64,000 nucleotides of DNA, taken from Acidovorax sp. 210-6. Its GTDB lineage: Bacteria; Pseudomonadota; Gammaproteobacteria; Burkholderiales; Burkholderiaceae_C. Shown in pieces: positions 9,373 to 19,353 of the stretch. The notes below the pieces were generated by a model. The model saw nothing but the letters and a program-made list of their open reading frames with translations. It did no database searches and had not been told where the DNA came from. Every line of letters starts with the position of its first letter. Positions within the stretch are counted from its first letter, which is position 1. The stretch covers positions 62,001-126,000 of the forward strand of contig NZ_JAACJE010000001.1 in NCBI RefSeq assembly GCF_010020825.1, read 5' to 3'. A program made the translations under genes and the position numbers.

Positions 9373-9475
9373 TCATACCCCTGCTGCCCGCGCCGCCCCA
9401 TAGGCGACAGTGTGGCGCCTGTGCCACTGCCAGCCGCTACCATGTGCGCTTTGTGTTCGCACCGTCCGTCGCCCC

Positions 9476-10606
9476 ATGGCCATGACCGATCCGCAACCGC
9501 GCATTGCCTGCTCCGACACGCCCGAAGGGCCGTGCGCGCTGCTGCATGGCCGCTGGGGTGCGGCGGAGTTGGGCCAGCGTGTGCTGTGGCTCCCTTTGGC
9601 CGAACAACTGGCAAAGGTACCGCACCAGCCCGCGCTGGGCTGGGACCTGCGGGGCATGCTATGGCTGGACCATGTGGGTGCCCAGGTGCTGTGGAACCAC
9701 TGGGGCCGCGCCTGGCCTGCACGGCTGTGGCTCAGCGACGCGCAGCGCGACATGCTGGAGCGCGTGGCGCGCTACACCGTCCCCGCGCCCGCACCGGAGC
9801 CCTGGCGCCTGGCCGACCAGGTGGACCACCTGGGCGTGCTGGTGCTGCATGGCGTGGACCACGCACGCCACCTGTTGCAAATGGTGGGCCAGATGCTGCT
9901 GGACACCGGCCGCCTGCTGCGTGCGCCGCGCCGCGCGCCCTGGCGCGACGTGTCGGGCCACCTCTACCGCATGGGGGCCACGGCACTGCCGATCACGGCC
10001 CTGGTGGGCTTTCTCATCGGGGTGGTGCTGGCCTACCTCACCTCGCTGCAACTGCGTCAGTTCGGGGCCGAGACCTTCATCGTCAACATCCTGGGCGTGT
10101 CGCTGATCCGCGAGCTCGGGCCGCTGCTGGCGGCCATCCTGGTGGCGGGGCGCTCGGGTTCGGCCATTACCGCGCAGATCGGTGTGATGCGCGTGAACGA
10201 GGAGCTGGACGCCATGCGCGTGATGGGCATCCCGCACGGCTTTCGCCTGGTGCTGCCGCGCGCGCTGGCCCTGGCGCTGGCCATGCCGCTGGTGAGCGTC
10301 TGGACCACGCTGTGCGCCCTGGCGGGCGGCATGCTGGCGGCCGACCTGTCGCTGGGCATATCGCCTGCGTACTTCTACCATGCCTTGCCCGCGGCGGTGG
10401 GCTTTGGCAACCTCACGCTGGCACTGTCCAAGTCGGTGGTGTTCGGCACGTTGATCGCGCTGATCGGTTGCCATTGGGGCCTGCGCGTCAAGCCCAACAC
10501 CCAAAGCCTGGGTGAGGGCACGACGGCCTCGGTGGTCACGTCGATCACCGTGGTCATCATCGTGGACGCGCTGTTTGCCGTCGTCTTCAAAAACGTCGGG
10601 TTCTGA
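9476..10606 (+). CDS. MlaE-family lipid ABC permease with N-terminal STAS-like domain
   Basis: Inner-membrane permease of an MCE-type phospholipid transporter. 376 residues, longer than E. coli MlaE (about 260). The extra N-terminal ~120 residues (GRWGAAELGQRVLWLPLAEQ, WDLRGMLWLDHVGAQVLWNH) look like a STAS domain, the fold of the separate MlaB subunit, so the MlaB function may be fused. The permease domain carries the hallmark RELGPLLAAILVAGRSGSA and a following GVMRVNEELDAMRVMG. The start ATG 9476 is the first after the upstream repeat; ATG 9482 is an alternative. First gene of a four-gene operon, 3 bp before the ATPase. Confidence 0.88.
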   Translation: MAMTDPQPRIACSDTPEGPCALLHGRWGAAELGQRVLWLPLAEQLAKVPHQPALGWDLRGMLWLDHVGAQVLWNHWGRAWPARLWLSDAQRDMLERVARYTVPAPAPEPWRLADQVDHLGVLVLHGVDHARHLLQMVGQMLLDTGRLLRAPRRAPWRDVSGHLYRMGATALPITALVGFLIGVVLAYLTSLQLRQFGAETFIVNILGVSLIRELGPLLAAILVAGRSGSAITAQIGVMRVNEELDAMRVMGIPHGFRLVLPRALALALAMPLVSVWTTLCALAGGMLAADLSLGISPAYFYHALPAAVGFGNLTLALSKSVVFGTLIALIGCHWGLRVKPNTQSLGEGTTASVVTSITVVIIVDALFAVVFKNVGF

Positions 10607-10609
10607 GCC

Positions 10610-11425
10610 ATGGCAGACCAGAGCGCCCCCCCACCAGAGCCGTCGCCGGAAGTCGTCCGCATCCAGGGGCTGTGGTCGGTGTTTGGCAAGGGGTCCGAGG
10701 CCTTTGCCGTGCACCAGGACCTGGACCTGAGCGTGCGCCAGGGCGAGATGCTGGCGCTGGTGGGCGGATCGGGCACCGGCAAGACCGTGCTGCTGCGCCA
10801 GATGCTGGGCCTGCTGCACCCCGCGCGCGGCAGCGTCACGGTGCTGGGCCGCCCGGCCGAGGACATGGGCGGTGATGGCGCCGCCAGCCGCGTGGGCATG
10901 CTGTTCCAGCACGGCGCGCTGTATTCGGCCTTCAATGTGCTCGAGAACGTGGCCTTTGCCCTCAACGAACTGGGCACGCTGCCGCCGGATGTGGTGCGCG
11001 ACGCCGCTATCGTCAAGCTGCAGATGGTGGGCCTCAAGCCCGAGCACGCCACGCGCATGCCCGCGGATCTGTCGGGCGGCATGATCAAGCGCGTGGCGCT
11101 GGCGCGTGCGCTCATCATGGACCCGCCGCTGTTGCTGCTGGACGAGCCCACCGCAGGCCTGGACCCCAACGGCGCCGACGAGTTCTGCGCCCTGGTGCGC
11201 GAGCTGCATGCCGAGCTGGGCCTGACCATGGTGATGGTCACGCACGACCTGGACACCTTGTTCTCCCTGGCCACGCGCGTGGCCGTGCTGGCCGACAAGC
11301 GCGTCATCGTGACCGACACACCGCAAAAAGTGGTGCAATTCGAGCACCCCTTCATCCGCCAATTCTTTCAGGGCGAGCGCGGCTTGCGCGCCATGGCTCC
11401 GCCCGCCATTGCCAAGGACCGCTGA
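10610..11425 (+). CDS. MlaF-type ABC transporter ATP-binding protein
   Basis: ATPase driving the MCE lipid transporter. 271 residues with Walker A GGSGTGKT, signature LSGGMIKRVALARAL (the LSGGM variant typical of MlaF), and Walker B LLLLDEPTAGLDPNGADEF. The stop overlaps the next start by one base (TGATG). The N-terminal 20 residues are variable and proline-rich. Confidence 0.92.
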   Translation: MADQSAPPPEPSPEVVRIQGLWSVFGKGSEAFAVHQDLDLSVRQGEMLALVGGSGTGKTVLLRQMLGLLHPARGSVTVLGRPAEDMGGDGAASRVGMLFQHGALYSAFNVLENVAFALNELGTLPPDVVRDAAIVKLQMVGLKPEHATRMPADLSGGMIKRVALARALIMDPPLLLLDEPTAGLDPNGADEFCALVRELHAELGLTMVMVTHDLDTLFSLATRVAVLADKRVIVTDTPQKVVQFEHPFIRQFFQGERGLRAMAPPAIAKDR

Positions 11426-12411
11426 TGGAAAACAAGTCCCATGCCTTTGCCGCAGGCCTGTTCGTGCTGGTCGTCACCGCGCTGGTGGTGGGCCTGGGCG
11501 TCTGGCTCACGCGCGACCGGGGCAACTACCAGTCCTACGAACTCTCCAGCGGCGAAGGCGTCGCTGGCCTGCAGCCGCAGGCGGCCGTGCGCTACAAGGG
11601 CGTGTCCGTGGGGCGCGTCACGCACATCGGCTTTGACAGCCAGGCCAGCGGCAACGTGCTCATCCGCATCGCCGTGAGCGTGGACGCCCCCATCACCCCC
11701 ACCACCTTTGCCGTGCTGGGCTACCAGGGCGTGACCGGTCTGGCCTACGTGCTGCTGGACGACGCGGGCGAGCCTTACCCTGCCATCGCTCCCGGCCCCA
11801 GCGGCCTGCCGCGCCTGCCGCTGCGCACCTCGCCGTTCACCCAGTTGTTCGACCAGGGCCCTGCCATCCTCAGCCGCGTGCAGGAGGCCACCGAGCGCAT
11901 CAACCAGGTGCTCTCCGACGACAACCAGCGCCTGCTGCGTGAGCTGCTGGCCAACACCGGCCAGGCCGCAGGCAGCGTGCACACCCTGAGCCAGCGGCTC
12001 GATGCCACCGTGCAGCAGCGCCTGGACCCGGCACTGGCCGCCCTCCCACCGCTGGCGCGCGAGGCCACGGGCGCGCTGCAGTCCATGCGCCAGGCGGGCG
12101 AGCAGGTGTCGGGCATGGCCGCGGAAATCGGGCAGACGGCCAAGCGCATCAACGCCCCCGGCGGTACGCTGGAACAGACCGAGCGCGGCGCCCAGGCACT
12201 GGCCCAGGCGGTGGAGCGCTTTGGCACCACCACCCTGCCGCGCATGGAGCGCGCCGCCGACGAAACCGCCCGCGCCGCGCGCCTGACAGGCCGCGCCGCC
12301 TCCAGCCTGGGCGAGAACCCCCAAGGCATCCTCTATGGCCCAGGCCGGGGCCAGCCCGGCCCGGGCGAACCGGGCTTCACCGCCCCGCAGCGCACCGGAG
12401 TGCAACCATGA
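11425..12411 (+). CDS. MCE-domain (MlaD-type) lipid transport protein
   Basis: Periplasmic lipid-binding component, anchored by one N-terminal transmembrane helix (residues 7-27, FAAGLFVLVVTALVVGLGVWL). The MCE domain spans about residues 38-120 (YELSSGEGVAGLQPQAAVRYKG). The long C-terminal helical region (about residues 150-290) includes a DQGPAILSRVQEATERIN stretch, consistent with the needle or oligomerisation helices of longer MCE proteins. It ends in a Gly/Pro-rich tail. It overlaps the downstream lipoprotein by 4 bp. Confidence 0.9.
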   Translation: MENKSHAFAAGLFVLVVTALVVGLGVWLTRDRGNYQSYELSSGEGVAGLQPQAAVRYKGVSVGRVTHIGFDSQASGNVLIRIAVSVDAPITPTTFAVLGYQGVTGLAYVLLDDAGEPYPAIAPGPSGLPRLPLRTSPFTQLFDQGPAILSRVQEATERINQVLSDDNQRLLRELLANTGQAAGSVHTLSQRLDATVQQRLDPALAALPPLAREATGALQSMRQAGEQVSGMAAEIGQTAKRINAPGGTLEQTERGAQALAQAVERFGTTTLPRMERAADETARAARLTGRAASSLGENPQGILYGPGRGQPGPGEPGFTAPQRTGVQP

Positions 12412-13070
12412 ATGCTATTAAAACAATAGCTGCTCGCGCTTGTAAATCGGGCGCTACAGCCATTTTTGTGCTTGTTTCTGTGGCGGGTTGCTCGGCCCTG
12501 CCAGAGCCCCCGGTGCGGCCGGTGCTCTACGACTTTGGCCCTGCATCCTTGCCCGCCACAGCACCGGCCAAGGCCCTGCCGGCCCTGGCGCTGGCCACGC
12601 TGGACAACGCCGGCCAGCCCGACGGCAGCACTGCCGTGCATTACCGCCTGGCCTATGCCGACGCGCGCGAATTGCGCCCCTACCAGCAGGCACGCTGGAG
12701 CCAGCCCCCCATCCAGCTCATGCGCCAGCGCCTCCAGGCGCACCTGGGCCAGCAGCGGGCTGTCATCGGCACCCTGGGTGCCCAGGCATCGGTGCGGGTC
12801 GATGGACAGCCCCCGGCGCTTCTGCGCGTGGAGCTGGAGGAATTCAGCCAGGTGTTCGACAGCCCCGAGCGCAGCGTGGGCCTGGTGCGCCTGCGCGCCA
12901 CACTGACCCGGCCCGGTTCTCTGGGCGAGAGCCTGCTGGCCCAGCGCCTGTTCGAGGCCCAGGCCCCCGCCCCCAGCCCAGACGCCACCGGTGGCACCCG
13001 CGCCCTGGCCCAGGGTGCCGACCAGGTGGCCGCGGCACTGGCGCAGTGGTTGGAGGCCTCCGGGTATTGA
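12408..13070 (+). CDS. ABC-type transport auxiliary lipoprotein (PqiC/YmbA-like)
   Basis: Outer-membrane lipoprotein partner of the MCE transporter, 220 residues. The lipobox is VSVAGC with lipidated Cys28, followed by SALPEPP. The body (YDFGP..., YADARELRPYQQARWSQPP, LRVELEEFSQVFDSP) fits the auxiliary lipoprotein family seen with Mce/Pqi systems. The start is fixed by a 4-bp overlap (ATGA) with the MCE gene. Its first 20 codons are almost entirely a copy of the dispersed intergenic repeat (MNAIKTIAARACKSGATAIF), so the signal peptide has been recruited from the repeat. A convergent pepP gene follows after 11 bp. Confidence 0.85.
   Translation: MNAIKTIAARACKSGATAIFVLVSVAGCSALPEPPVRPVLYDFGPASLPATAPAKALPALALATLDNAGQPDGSTAVHYRLAYADARELRPYQQARWSQPPIQLMRQRLQAHLGQQRAVIGTLGAQASVRVDGQPPALLRVELEEFSQVFDSPERSVGLVRLRATLTRPGSLGESLLAQRLFEAQAPAPSPDATGGTRALAQGADQVAAALAQWLEASGY
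12412..12469 (+). repeat. Dispersed repeat inside the lipoprotein signal-peptide codons
   Basis: TGCTATTAAAACAATAGCTG followed by GCGCTTGT, then a 10-nt spacer and GCTACAGCCATTTTT. Same order and spacing as the intergenic copies at 9313 and 62496, but fully inside a coding sequence, starting at codon 2. Confidence 0.85.
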
Positions 13071-13081
13071 GGGCTGCTGTC

Positions 13082-14479
13082 TTACCCGCGCATCAGCGCT
13101 TCAATCTCGTCAGCTTGAACGGGCACCCCGCGCGTGATCAGCTCGCAGCCGTGGGCATGCACCACGGCGTCGTCCTCGATGCGAATGCCCAGGCCGTGGA
13201 AGGCTTCGGGCACGTCGGCTGCGGCGCGCACGTACAGGCCCGGCTCGATGGTCAGCACCATGCCGGGGCGCAGGATGCGGCTGGGGCGATCCTTGATGGT
13301 CTCGCCCGAGAGCGGGTCCTTGCGTTCCTGCACCGCGCCGATCTCGCCCGGCTCCACGTAGCTGCCGCAGTCGTGCACGTCCATGCCCAGCCAGTGGCCG
13401 GTGCGGTGCATGTAGAAGCGGAAGTAGGCGCGGCGCTCGATCACGTCCTGGGCGCTGCCATGCTGGTTCTTGTCCAGCAGGCCCAGGTCCAGCAGCCCCT
13501 GCGCCAGCACCGCCACGGTGGCGTCGTGGGGGGCATTGAAGCGTGCCCCTGCTTTGGTTGCGGCCACGGCGGCCTCCTGGCTGGTCAGCACCAGCTCGTA
13601 CAGCGCACGCTGCGCACCTGAGAAGCGCCCACCGGCGGGGAAGGTGCGCGTGATGTCGCTGGCGTAGCCGTCGTATTCGCAGCCCGCGTCGATGAGCACC
13701 AGGTCGTTGCTGCCCACCGGCGCGCGGTCGGCGCGGTAGTGCAGCACGCAGGCGTTCGCGCCGGCCGCGACGATGGAGTTGTACGCCGGCGCCTGCGCAC
13801 CGTAGCGGCGAAATTCGTGCAGCAGCTCGGCTTCCAGGTGGTATTCGCGCACTTCCTGCCCGGCACGCAGCGCCTGTGCGCAGTGCTGCATGGCACGCAC
13901 ATGGGCGCGGGCGCTGATCTGGGCCGCGTGTCGCATCAGGGCCAGTTCATGCGCGTCTTTCACCAGGCGCATTTCGTCCAGCAGCAAGCACAGGTCGGCC
14001 TGGCGCGCGGGGCACAGCGCGCCGTAGCGCACACGGGCACGCACGGGGGCCAGCCAGCCCTCCACGCGTGCCGCCAGCCCGCTGTGCGTGGCAAAGGGGT
14101 ACCACACGCAGGCGCGGTTCTCCAGCAGGCGCGGCAGGCGCTGGTCCAGCTCGGCCACGGAGTAGGCTTCGTCCACCCCCAGTGCGGCCACGGCGGCCTC
14201 GGGGCCCAGGCGGTAGCCGTCCCAGATTTCGCGCTCCATGTCCTTGGGCTGGCACCACAGCGTGCTGCGGCCATCTGCCGTGAGCACCAGCCAGGCGTTG
14301 GGTTCGGTAAAGCCGGTGAGGTAGTGGAAGTAGCTGTCGTGGCGGTAGGCGTAGTCGCTGTCGCGGTTGCGCATGCGCTCGGGCGCCGTGGGCACGATGG
14401 CAATGCCGCCATCGCCCAGTTGCGCGGCCAGGTGCGCGCGGCGTTGCGCGTACACAGAAAGGGGAACAGTCAGGGTCAT
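13082..14479 (-). CDS. pepP: Xaa-Pro aminopeptidase P (M24B)
   Basis: Cytoplasmic dimanganese aminopeptidase that removes N-terminal residues preceding proline. 465 residues. The aminopeptidase P N-terminal domain covers about residues 5-140 (MRNRDSDYAYRHDSYFHYLT). The pita-bread catalytic domain shows the metal ligands in sequence: two Asp in LIDAGCEYDGYASDITRTFP, His in TGHWLGMDVHD, Glu in LTIEPGLYV and Glu in GIRIEDD. The start at 14479 overlaps the murU stop by 4 bp, so the two genes are probably co-transcribed, as in many beta- and gammaproteobacteria. Confidence 0.93.
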   Translation of the reverse strand: MTLTVPLSVYAQRRAHLAAQLGDGGIAIVPTAPERMRNRDSDYAYRHDSYFHYLTGFTEPNAWLVLTADGRSTLWCQPKDMEREIWDGYRLGPEAAVAALGVDEAYSVAELDQRLPRLLENRACVWYPFATHSGLAARVEGWLAPVRARVRYGALCPARQADLCLLLDEMRLVKDAHELALMRHAAQISARAHVRAMQHCAQALRAGQEVREYHLEAELLHEFRRYGAQAPAYNSIVAAGANACVLHYRADRAPVGSNDLVLIDAGCEYDGYASDITRTFPAGGRFSGAQRALYELVLTSQEAAVAATKAGARFNAPHDATVAVLAQGLLDLGLLDKNQHGSAQDVIERRAYFRFYMHRTGHWLGMDVHDCGSYVEPGEIGAVQERKDPLSGETIKDRPSRILRPGMVLTIEPGLYVRAAADVPEAFHGLGIRIEDDAVVHAHGCELITRGVPVQADEIEALMRG

Positions 14480-15279
14480 GGCGTGCTTGCGTTGAGTTCT
14501 TCCAGGCGCTGCGGTGTGCCTACGTCGGTCCAGGGGCCGGTGTAGAGCGTGGCGCTGACCCGGCCATTGTCCATGGCCCGACGCAGCAAGGGCGCCAGCG
14601 GGGCGGCAAGCCCCTGCGGGTTGCCGGGGGGAATATCGCACCACGGCGGCGCAAACAGCGCGGCGCGCAGCAGGGCGATGGTGCTGTAGGTGTAGCGCGG
14701 CTGGGTGGATTCGGGCGGCAGGTTCAGCGCCAGCCCTTCGGGCGACAGGCCGAAGTCGCCGCGCGGGTTGTGCGCCGGGTTGGGCACCAGCCACAGGTGG
14801 GCCAGCATGGGGCTGGCCGCAAAGGCCTGTGCGGCAGCGGCGTCAAAACCAAAACCGGGCACGAACACATCGCCCGCCGCGAGCCAGAACACATCGCCCA
14901 ACTGCGGCAGCGCGCGCGCAATGCCGCCCGCGGTTTCCAGTGCGCCGCCAAAGTCACGGCCCTCGTGCGAGTAGAAAATAGATAGCGTATTGCGCTTGTC
15001 TGGTGAGCCCTGGAGGCTGAAAGCGTCTAGAAAATGCGCGCTGATCTGCTCGCCCAGCCAGGCCGTGTTGATGACCGCGCGGCGCACCCCGGCCGCGTGC
15101 AGCGCCTGCAAATGCCATTGCAGCAGCGGCTGGCCGCGCACGCGCAGCAGGGGCTTGGGGCAGGTGTCGGTCAAGGGCCGCATGCGCTCGCCCCGGCCTG
15201 CGGCCAGGAGCAGGGCGGGGGGCTGCGCAAGCGGGGGGCTAGAGGGTGCGGTGGCGAGCATGGTGGCACTGTAGTGCAT
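14476..15279 (-). CDS. murU: N-acetylmuramate alpha-1-phosphate uridylyltransferase
   Basis: Nucleotidyltransferase that makes UDP-MurNAc from MurNAc-1-P in cell-wall recycling. 267 residues. It has the nucleotidyltransferase signature LLAAGRGERMRPLTDTCPKP, INTAWLGEQI, and a C-terminal YTGPWTDVGTPQRLEEL, as in MurU. Two in-frame ATGs are possible, 15279 and 15261; neither has an obvious ribosome binding site. Residues about 85-105 (SLQGSPDKRNTLSIFYS) are an insertion that coincides with a copy of the dispersed repeat. The partner kinase AmgK is not in this window upstream; tkt is divergent. Confidence 0.85.
   Translation of the reverse strand: MHYSATMLATAPSSPPLAQPPALLLAAGRGERMRPLTDTCPKPLLRVRGQPLLQWHLQALHAAGVRRAVINTAWLGEQISAHFLDAFSLQGSPDKRNTLSIFYSHEGRDFGGALETAGGIARALPQLGDVFWLAAGDVFVPGFGFDAAAAQAFAASPMLAHLWLVPNPAHNPRGDFGLSPEGLALNLPPESTQPRYTYSTIALLRAALFAPPWCDIPPGNPQGLAAPLAPLLRRAMDNGRVSATLYTGPWTDVGTPQRLEELNASTP
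14971..15032 (+). repeat. Dispersed repeat inside murU
   Basis: TAGAAAATAGATAGC, then GCGCTTGT, an exactly 10-nt spacer and CTGGAGGC. This is the same spacing and boxes as the intergenic copy at 62496. It lies antisense to the murU reading frame and keeps it open. Confidence 0.7.
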
Positions 15280-15315
15280 GGTTTGGCGGGGTCGGGCGGT
15301 GCGCTCTGGGGCAGG

Positions 15316-15321
15316 CCGCTA
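15316..15321 (+). promoter_or_regulatory. Candidate -10 box upstream of tkt
   Basis: TAAAAT-like hexamer within GCTAAAATC, about 50 bp before the tkt start codon, followed by GGGGTTTTCCCC, a small self-complementary segment. No convincing -35 is visible. Confidence 0.3.
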
Positions 15322-15367
15322 AAATCAGGGGTTTTCCCCCACCTCACTCCCGACCGGAGCCGCCCTG

Positions 15368-17404
15368 ATGGCCAACACTCAACAAATGGCGAATGCGATC
15401 CGCGCACTCGCAATGGATGCCGTTCAACAAGCCAATTCCGGGCACCCCGGCGCCCCCATGGGCATGGCGGACATGGCCGTCGGGCTGTGGGCGCGGCACC
15501 TCAAGCACAACCCGGCCAACCCCCAGTGGTTCGACCGCGACCGCTTTGTGCTGTCCAACGGCCACGCCTCCATGCTGATCTACGCGCTCCTGCACCTCAC
15601 GGGCTACGACTTGCCCATGCAGGAGCTGCAGAACTTCCGCCAGATGGGCAGCCGCACCGCAGGCCACCCCGAGGTGGGCCACACCCCCGGCGTGGAAACC
15701 ACCACCGGCCCGCTGGGCCAGGGCATCACCAACGCCGTGGGCATGGCCCTGGCCGAGAAGCTCCTGGCGGCCGAGTTCAACCGCGAAGGCCACACCGTGG
15801 TGGACCACCACACCTACGCCTTCCTGGGCGACGGTTGCCTGATGGAGGGCATCAGCCAGGAGGCCATTTCGCTGGCCGGCGCCTGGAAGCTGAACAAGCT
15901 CGTCGCGCTGTACGACGACAACGGCATCAGCATCGACGGCTCCGTGCAGCCCTGGTTCATCGACAACACGGCGCTGCGCTTCGTGGCCAGCGGCTGGAAC
16001 GTGATCGGCCCCATCGACGGGCATGACGCCGACAAGGTGGCTGCCGCCATCGCCGAGGCGCACAAGCAGACCGAGCGCCCCTCGCTCGTCATTTGCAAGA
16101 CGCACATCGGCAAGGGCTCGCCCAACCGCGCCAACACCGCCAAGGCCCACGGCGAGCCGCTGGGTGCCGAGGAAATTGCGCTCTCGCGCGAATCGCTGGG
16201 CTGGAGCCATGCACCCTTCGTCATCCCCGACGAGGTGTACGCCGACTGGAACGCCCGCGCCACCGGCCACGCCGCCGAGCAGGCCTGGAACGATCGCTTT
16301 GCCGCCTACCAGGCCGCCTTCCCCGAGCTGGCCGCCGAGTTCACGCGCCGCATGAACGGCGACCTGCCCGCGCACTTTGCCCAGACGGCGGTGGACACCG
16401 TGGTGGGTGCCCACACCAAGGCCGAGACCGTGGCCAGCCGCAAGGCCAGCCAACTGGCGCTCGAAGCCTTCACCGCTGCCCTGCCCGAACTGCTGGGTGG
16501 CAGCGCCGACCTGACCGGCTCCAACCTCACCAACACCAAGAGCACGCCCAACCTGCGCTTTGACCTGCAGGGCAACGTGGTCAAGAACGAGCACGGCGTG
16601 GGTGGCCGCCACATCAACTACGGCGTGCGCGAATTCGGCATGGCCGCCATCATGAACGGCGTGGCGCTGCATGGCGGCTTCATCCCCTACGGCGGCACCT
16701 TCCTCACCTTCAGCGACTACAGCCGCAACGCCATCCGCATGGCCGCGCTGATGAAGCAGCGCGTGATCCATGTCTTCACGCACGATTCCATCGGCCTGGG
16801 CGAAGACGGCCCCACGCACCAGTCGGTGGAGCACGCTGCAGCCCTGCGCATCATCCCTGGTCTGGACGTCTGGCGCCCCGCCGACACTGCCGAAACCGCC
16901 GTGGCCTGGAGCGTGGCCCTGTCCAACCGCGAGCAGCCCACCGCGCTGCTGCTGAGCCGCCAGAACCTGCCCTACCTGTCCAAGCGCGACCTGGGCGACA
17001 TCTCGCGTGGTGCCTACGTGCTCTCCGAGCCCAAGGACGTGGGCCTGAAGAAGAAAGCCCAGGCCGTCATCATTGCCACCGGCTCTGAGGTCCAATTGGT
17101 CCTGGCCGCGCAAAAGCAACTGGCCGAGAAAAAGATCGCCGTGCGCGTGGTCTCCATGCCCAGCACCACGAGCTTCGACCGCGAGGACGTCAAGTACAAG
17201 AAGTCCGTGCTGCCCGCAGGGCTGCCGCGCATCGCCGTGGAAATGGGCGTGACCGATTTCTGGTGGAAGTACGGCTGCGCCGCCGTGGTCGGCATCGACC
17301 GCTACGGCGAATCGGCCCCTGCAGGCGTGCTGTTCAAGCACTTCGGCTTCACGGCCGAGAACGTGGCGGCCACCGTGCGCGCCGTGCTGGCAGGCAAGAA
17401 GTGA
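15368..17404 (+). CDS. tkt: Transketolase
   Basis: Thiamine-diphosphate enzyme of the non-oxidative pentose phosphate pathway and Calvin cycle, moving two-carbon units between sugar phosphates. 678 residues, normal length. The N-terminal [17 protein letters not shown], the ThDP motif [13 protein letters not shown], the pyrimidine domain [16 protein letters not shown] and the [15 protein letters not shown] segment are all present. gap follows 36 bp downstream on the same strand, a common carbon-metabolism pairing in betaproteobacteria. No Calvin-cycle genes are adjacent. Confidence 0.96.
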   Translation: MANTQQMANAIRALAMDAVQQANSGHPGAPMGMADMAVGLWARHLKHNPANPQWFDRDRFVLSNGHASMLIYALLHLTGYDLPMQELQNFRQMGSRTAGHPEVGHTPGVETTTGPLGQGITNAVGMALAEKLLAAEFNREGHTVVDHHTYAFLGDGCLMEGISQEAISLAGAWKLNKLVALYDDNGISIDGSVQPWFIDNTALRFVASGWNVIGPIDGHDADKVAAAIAEAHKQTERPSLVICKTHIGKGSPNRANTAKAHGEPLGAEEIALSRESLGWSHAPFVIPDEVYADWNARATGHAAEQAWNDRFAAYQAAFPELAAEFTRRMNGDLPAHFAQTAVDTVVGAHTKAETVASRKASQLALEAFTAALPELLGGSADLTGSNLTNTKSTPNLRFDLQGNVVKNEHGVGGRHINYGVREFGMAAIMNGVALHGGFIPYGGTFLTFSDYSRNAIRMAALMKQRVIHVFTHDSIGLGEDGPTHQSVEHAAALRIIPGLDVWRPADTAETAVAWSVALSNREQPTALLLSRQNLPYLSKRDLGDISRGAYVLSEPKDVGLKKKAQAVIIATGSEVQLVLAAQKQLAEKKIAVRVVSMPSTTSFDREDVKYKKSVLPAGLPRIAVEMGVTDFWWKYGCAAVVGIDRYGESAPAGVLFKHFGFTAENVAATVRAVLAGKK

Positions 17405-17419
17405 TTGGGTTGTTTTTAA

Positions 17420-18439
<1,020 letters not shown>

Positions 18440-18467
18440 TCGGCGCCTGAGCTGCGCTCAGGAATCC

Positions 18468-18501
18468 AACCGGCCGGCCCGCGAGGGCGGCCGGTTTTTT
18501 T
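18468..18501 (+). terminator. Intrinsic terminator of tkt-gap
   Basis: Stem AACCGGCC/GGCCGGTT (18468-18475 with 18489-18496) continued by GCCC/GGGC around a GCGA loop, then a run of T to 18501. Confidence 0.9.
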
Positions 18502-18570
18502 ATGCCGCGATCCATGGTGATTGCACTATCCGCGGCCCATGAAGCGGGCATGCCCCTAGGCCAGCGGCCA

Positions 18571-18672
18571 CCGCGCAAGGGCCGCCCCGCCGCGCGGGTG
18601 GCGTCCCCCTTCCGCAGCGCGCAGCGATGCCAGAGAAGGGGGAAGGCGCGCAGCGCCGCAGGGGGATGTTCT
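18571..18672 (-). repeat. Second repeat family, copy 1, at the 3' end of slyX
   Basis: About 100 bp sharing CCGCGCAAGGGCCGCCCCGC, GCGTCCCCCT and GCAGGG blocks in the same order with 61077-61176. It contains an 8-bp stem CCCCCTTC/GAAGGGGG (18605-18612 with 18635-18642). Like copy 2, it directly abuts the stop codon of a minus-strand gene, so it may act as a 3' UTR hairpin or terminator element. Confidence 0.65.
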
Positions 18673-18891
18673 CTAGTAATGCGGCGGAATCTCGTCGCGC
18701 AGGTTGCGCGGCGCGCCGCCACCGGGCTCGGGCATCTGCTGGCGCAGATGGGTCAGCTCCTGCACCAGCCGGTCGATCTGCTGCTGTTGTCGGTACAGGG
18801 CCAGGTTCATCTGGTCCAGCAGATCCTCGGTGTAGCTGGCCTTGATCTCCAGCTCGGTCAGGCGCTGATCGGTGGCGTGCGGGTCGCTCAT
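18673..18891 (-). CDS. slyX: SlyX family protein
   Basis: Small cytoplasmic coiled-coil protein of unknown function, 72 residues. It shows the family pattern RLTELEIKASYTEDLLDQMN followed by LYRQQQQIDRLVQELTHLRQQM and a terminal PPHY, which is the SlyX signature. The start is set by a 4-bp overlap with the upstream HPF-like gene. Confidence 0.88.
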   Translation of the reverse strand: MSDPHATDQRLTELEIKASYTEDLLDQMNLALYRQQQQIDRLVQELTHLRQQMPEPGGGAPRNLRDEIPPHY

Positions 18892-19235
18892 TCCTCCGCC
18901 GTGCGGATGGTGTCGCGGCCGTTGCGGTCTTTCACGCGGCCCAGGTCGTTGTCGAGGGCGCGGGCCAGCTTCTCCATGGCGCCGGTGAAGGCATCGGCCA
19001 GCTTGTCGGCATCGGCCGTCACACCCACGGGTTGGCGCCCTGCGGGGCGCGCCTCCATGCGGCAGCGCTTGTCGTTGGCGCCGGATTTGCCTGCGTCCAC
19101 GTCGGACAGGAAAACTTCGATGCGGGTGACCTGGTCCTTGAAGCGCGCCAGGCGAGACACGGCCTCTTGCTGTACCCACTGGGCCAGCGACTCTCCGCCC
19201 TGGATCTTGTTGTCGGTATGGACTTGTACTTGCAT
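18888..19235 (-). CDS. HPF/RaiA-family ribosome-associated protein
   Basis: Probable ribosome hibernation or stress factor binding the 30S subunit. 115 residues: an N-terminal beta strand QVQVHTDNKI, helix SLAQWVQQEAVSRLARFK, strands TRIEVFLSDV and CRMEARPAG, and a second helix LADAFTGAMEKLARALDNDL. This matches the beta-alpha-beta-beta-beta-alpha HPF fold, though the middle loop is longer than in E. coli Hpf. ATG 19235 has a strong AAGGAGA ribosome binding site. It is co-transcribed with slyX (4-bp overlap). Confidence 0.78.
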   Translation of the reverse strand: MQVQVHTDNKIQGGESLAQWVQQEAVSRLARFKDQVTRIEVFLSDVDAGKSGANDKRCRMEARPAGRQPVGVTADADKLADAFTGAMEKLARALDNDLGRVKDRNGRDTIRTAEE

Positions 19236-19353
19236 GGGTTCTCCTTTCTGAGCGATGGGTCGGTGCGGCGACCGGGATGATGCGGTCCCCACGCCTACAT
19301 CATGCCCGGATTTGCGGCGAGATTTCTGTAGTGGAGGGGGAAGTTCGTCTGGA

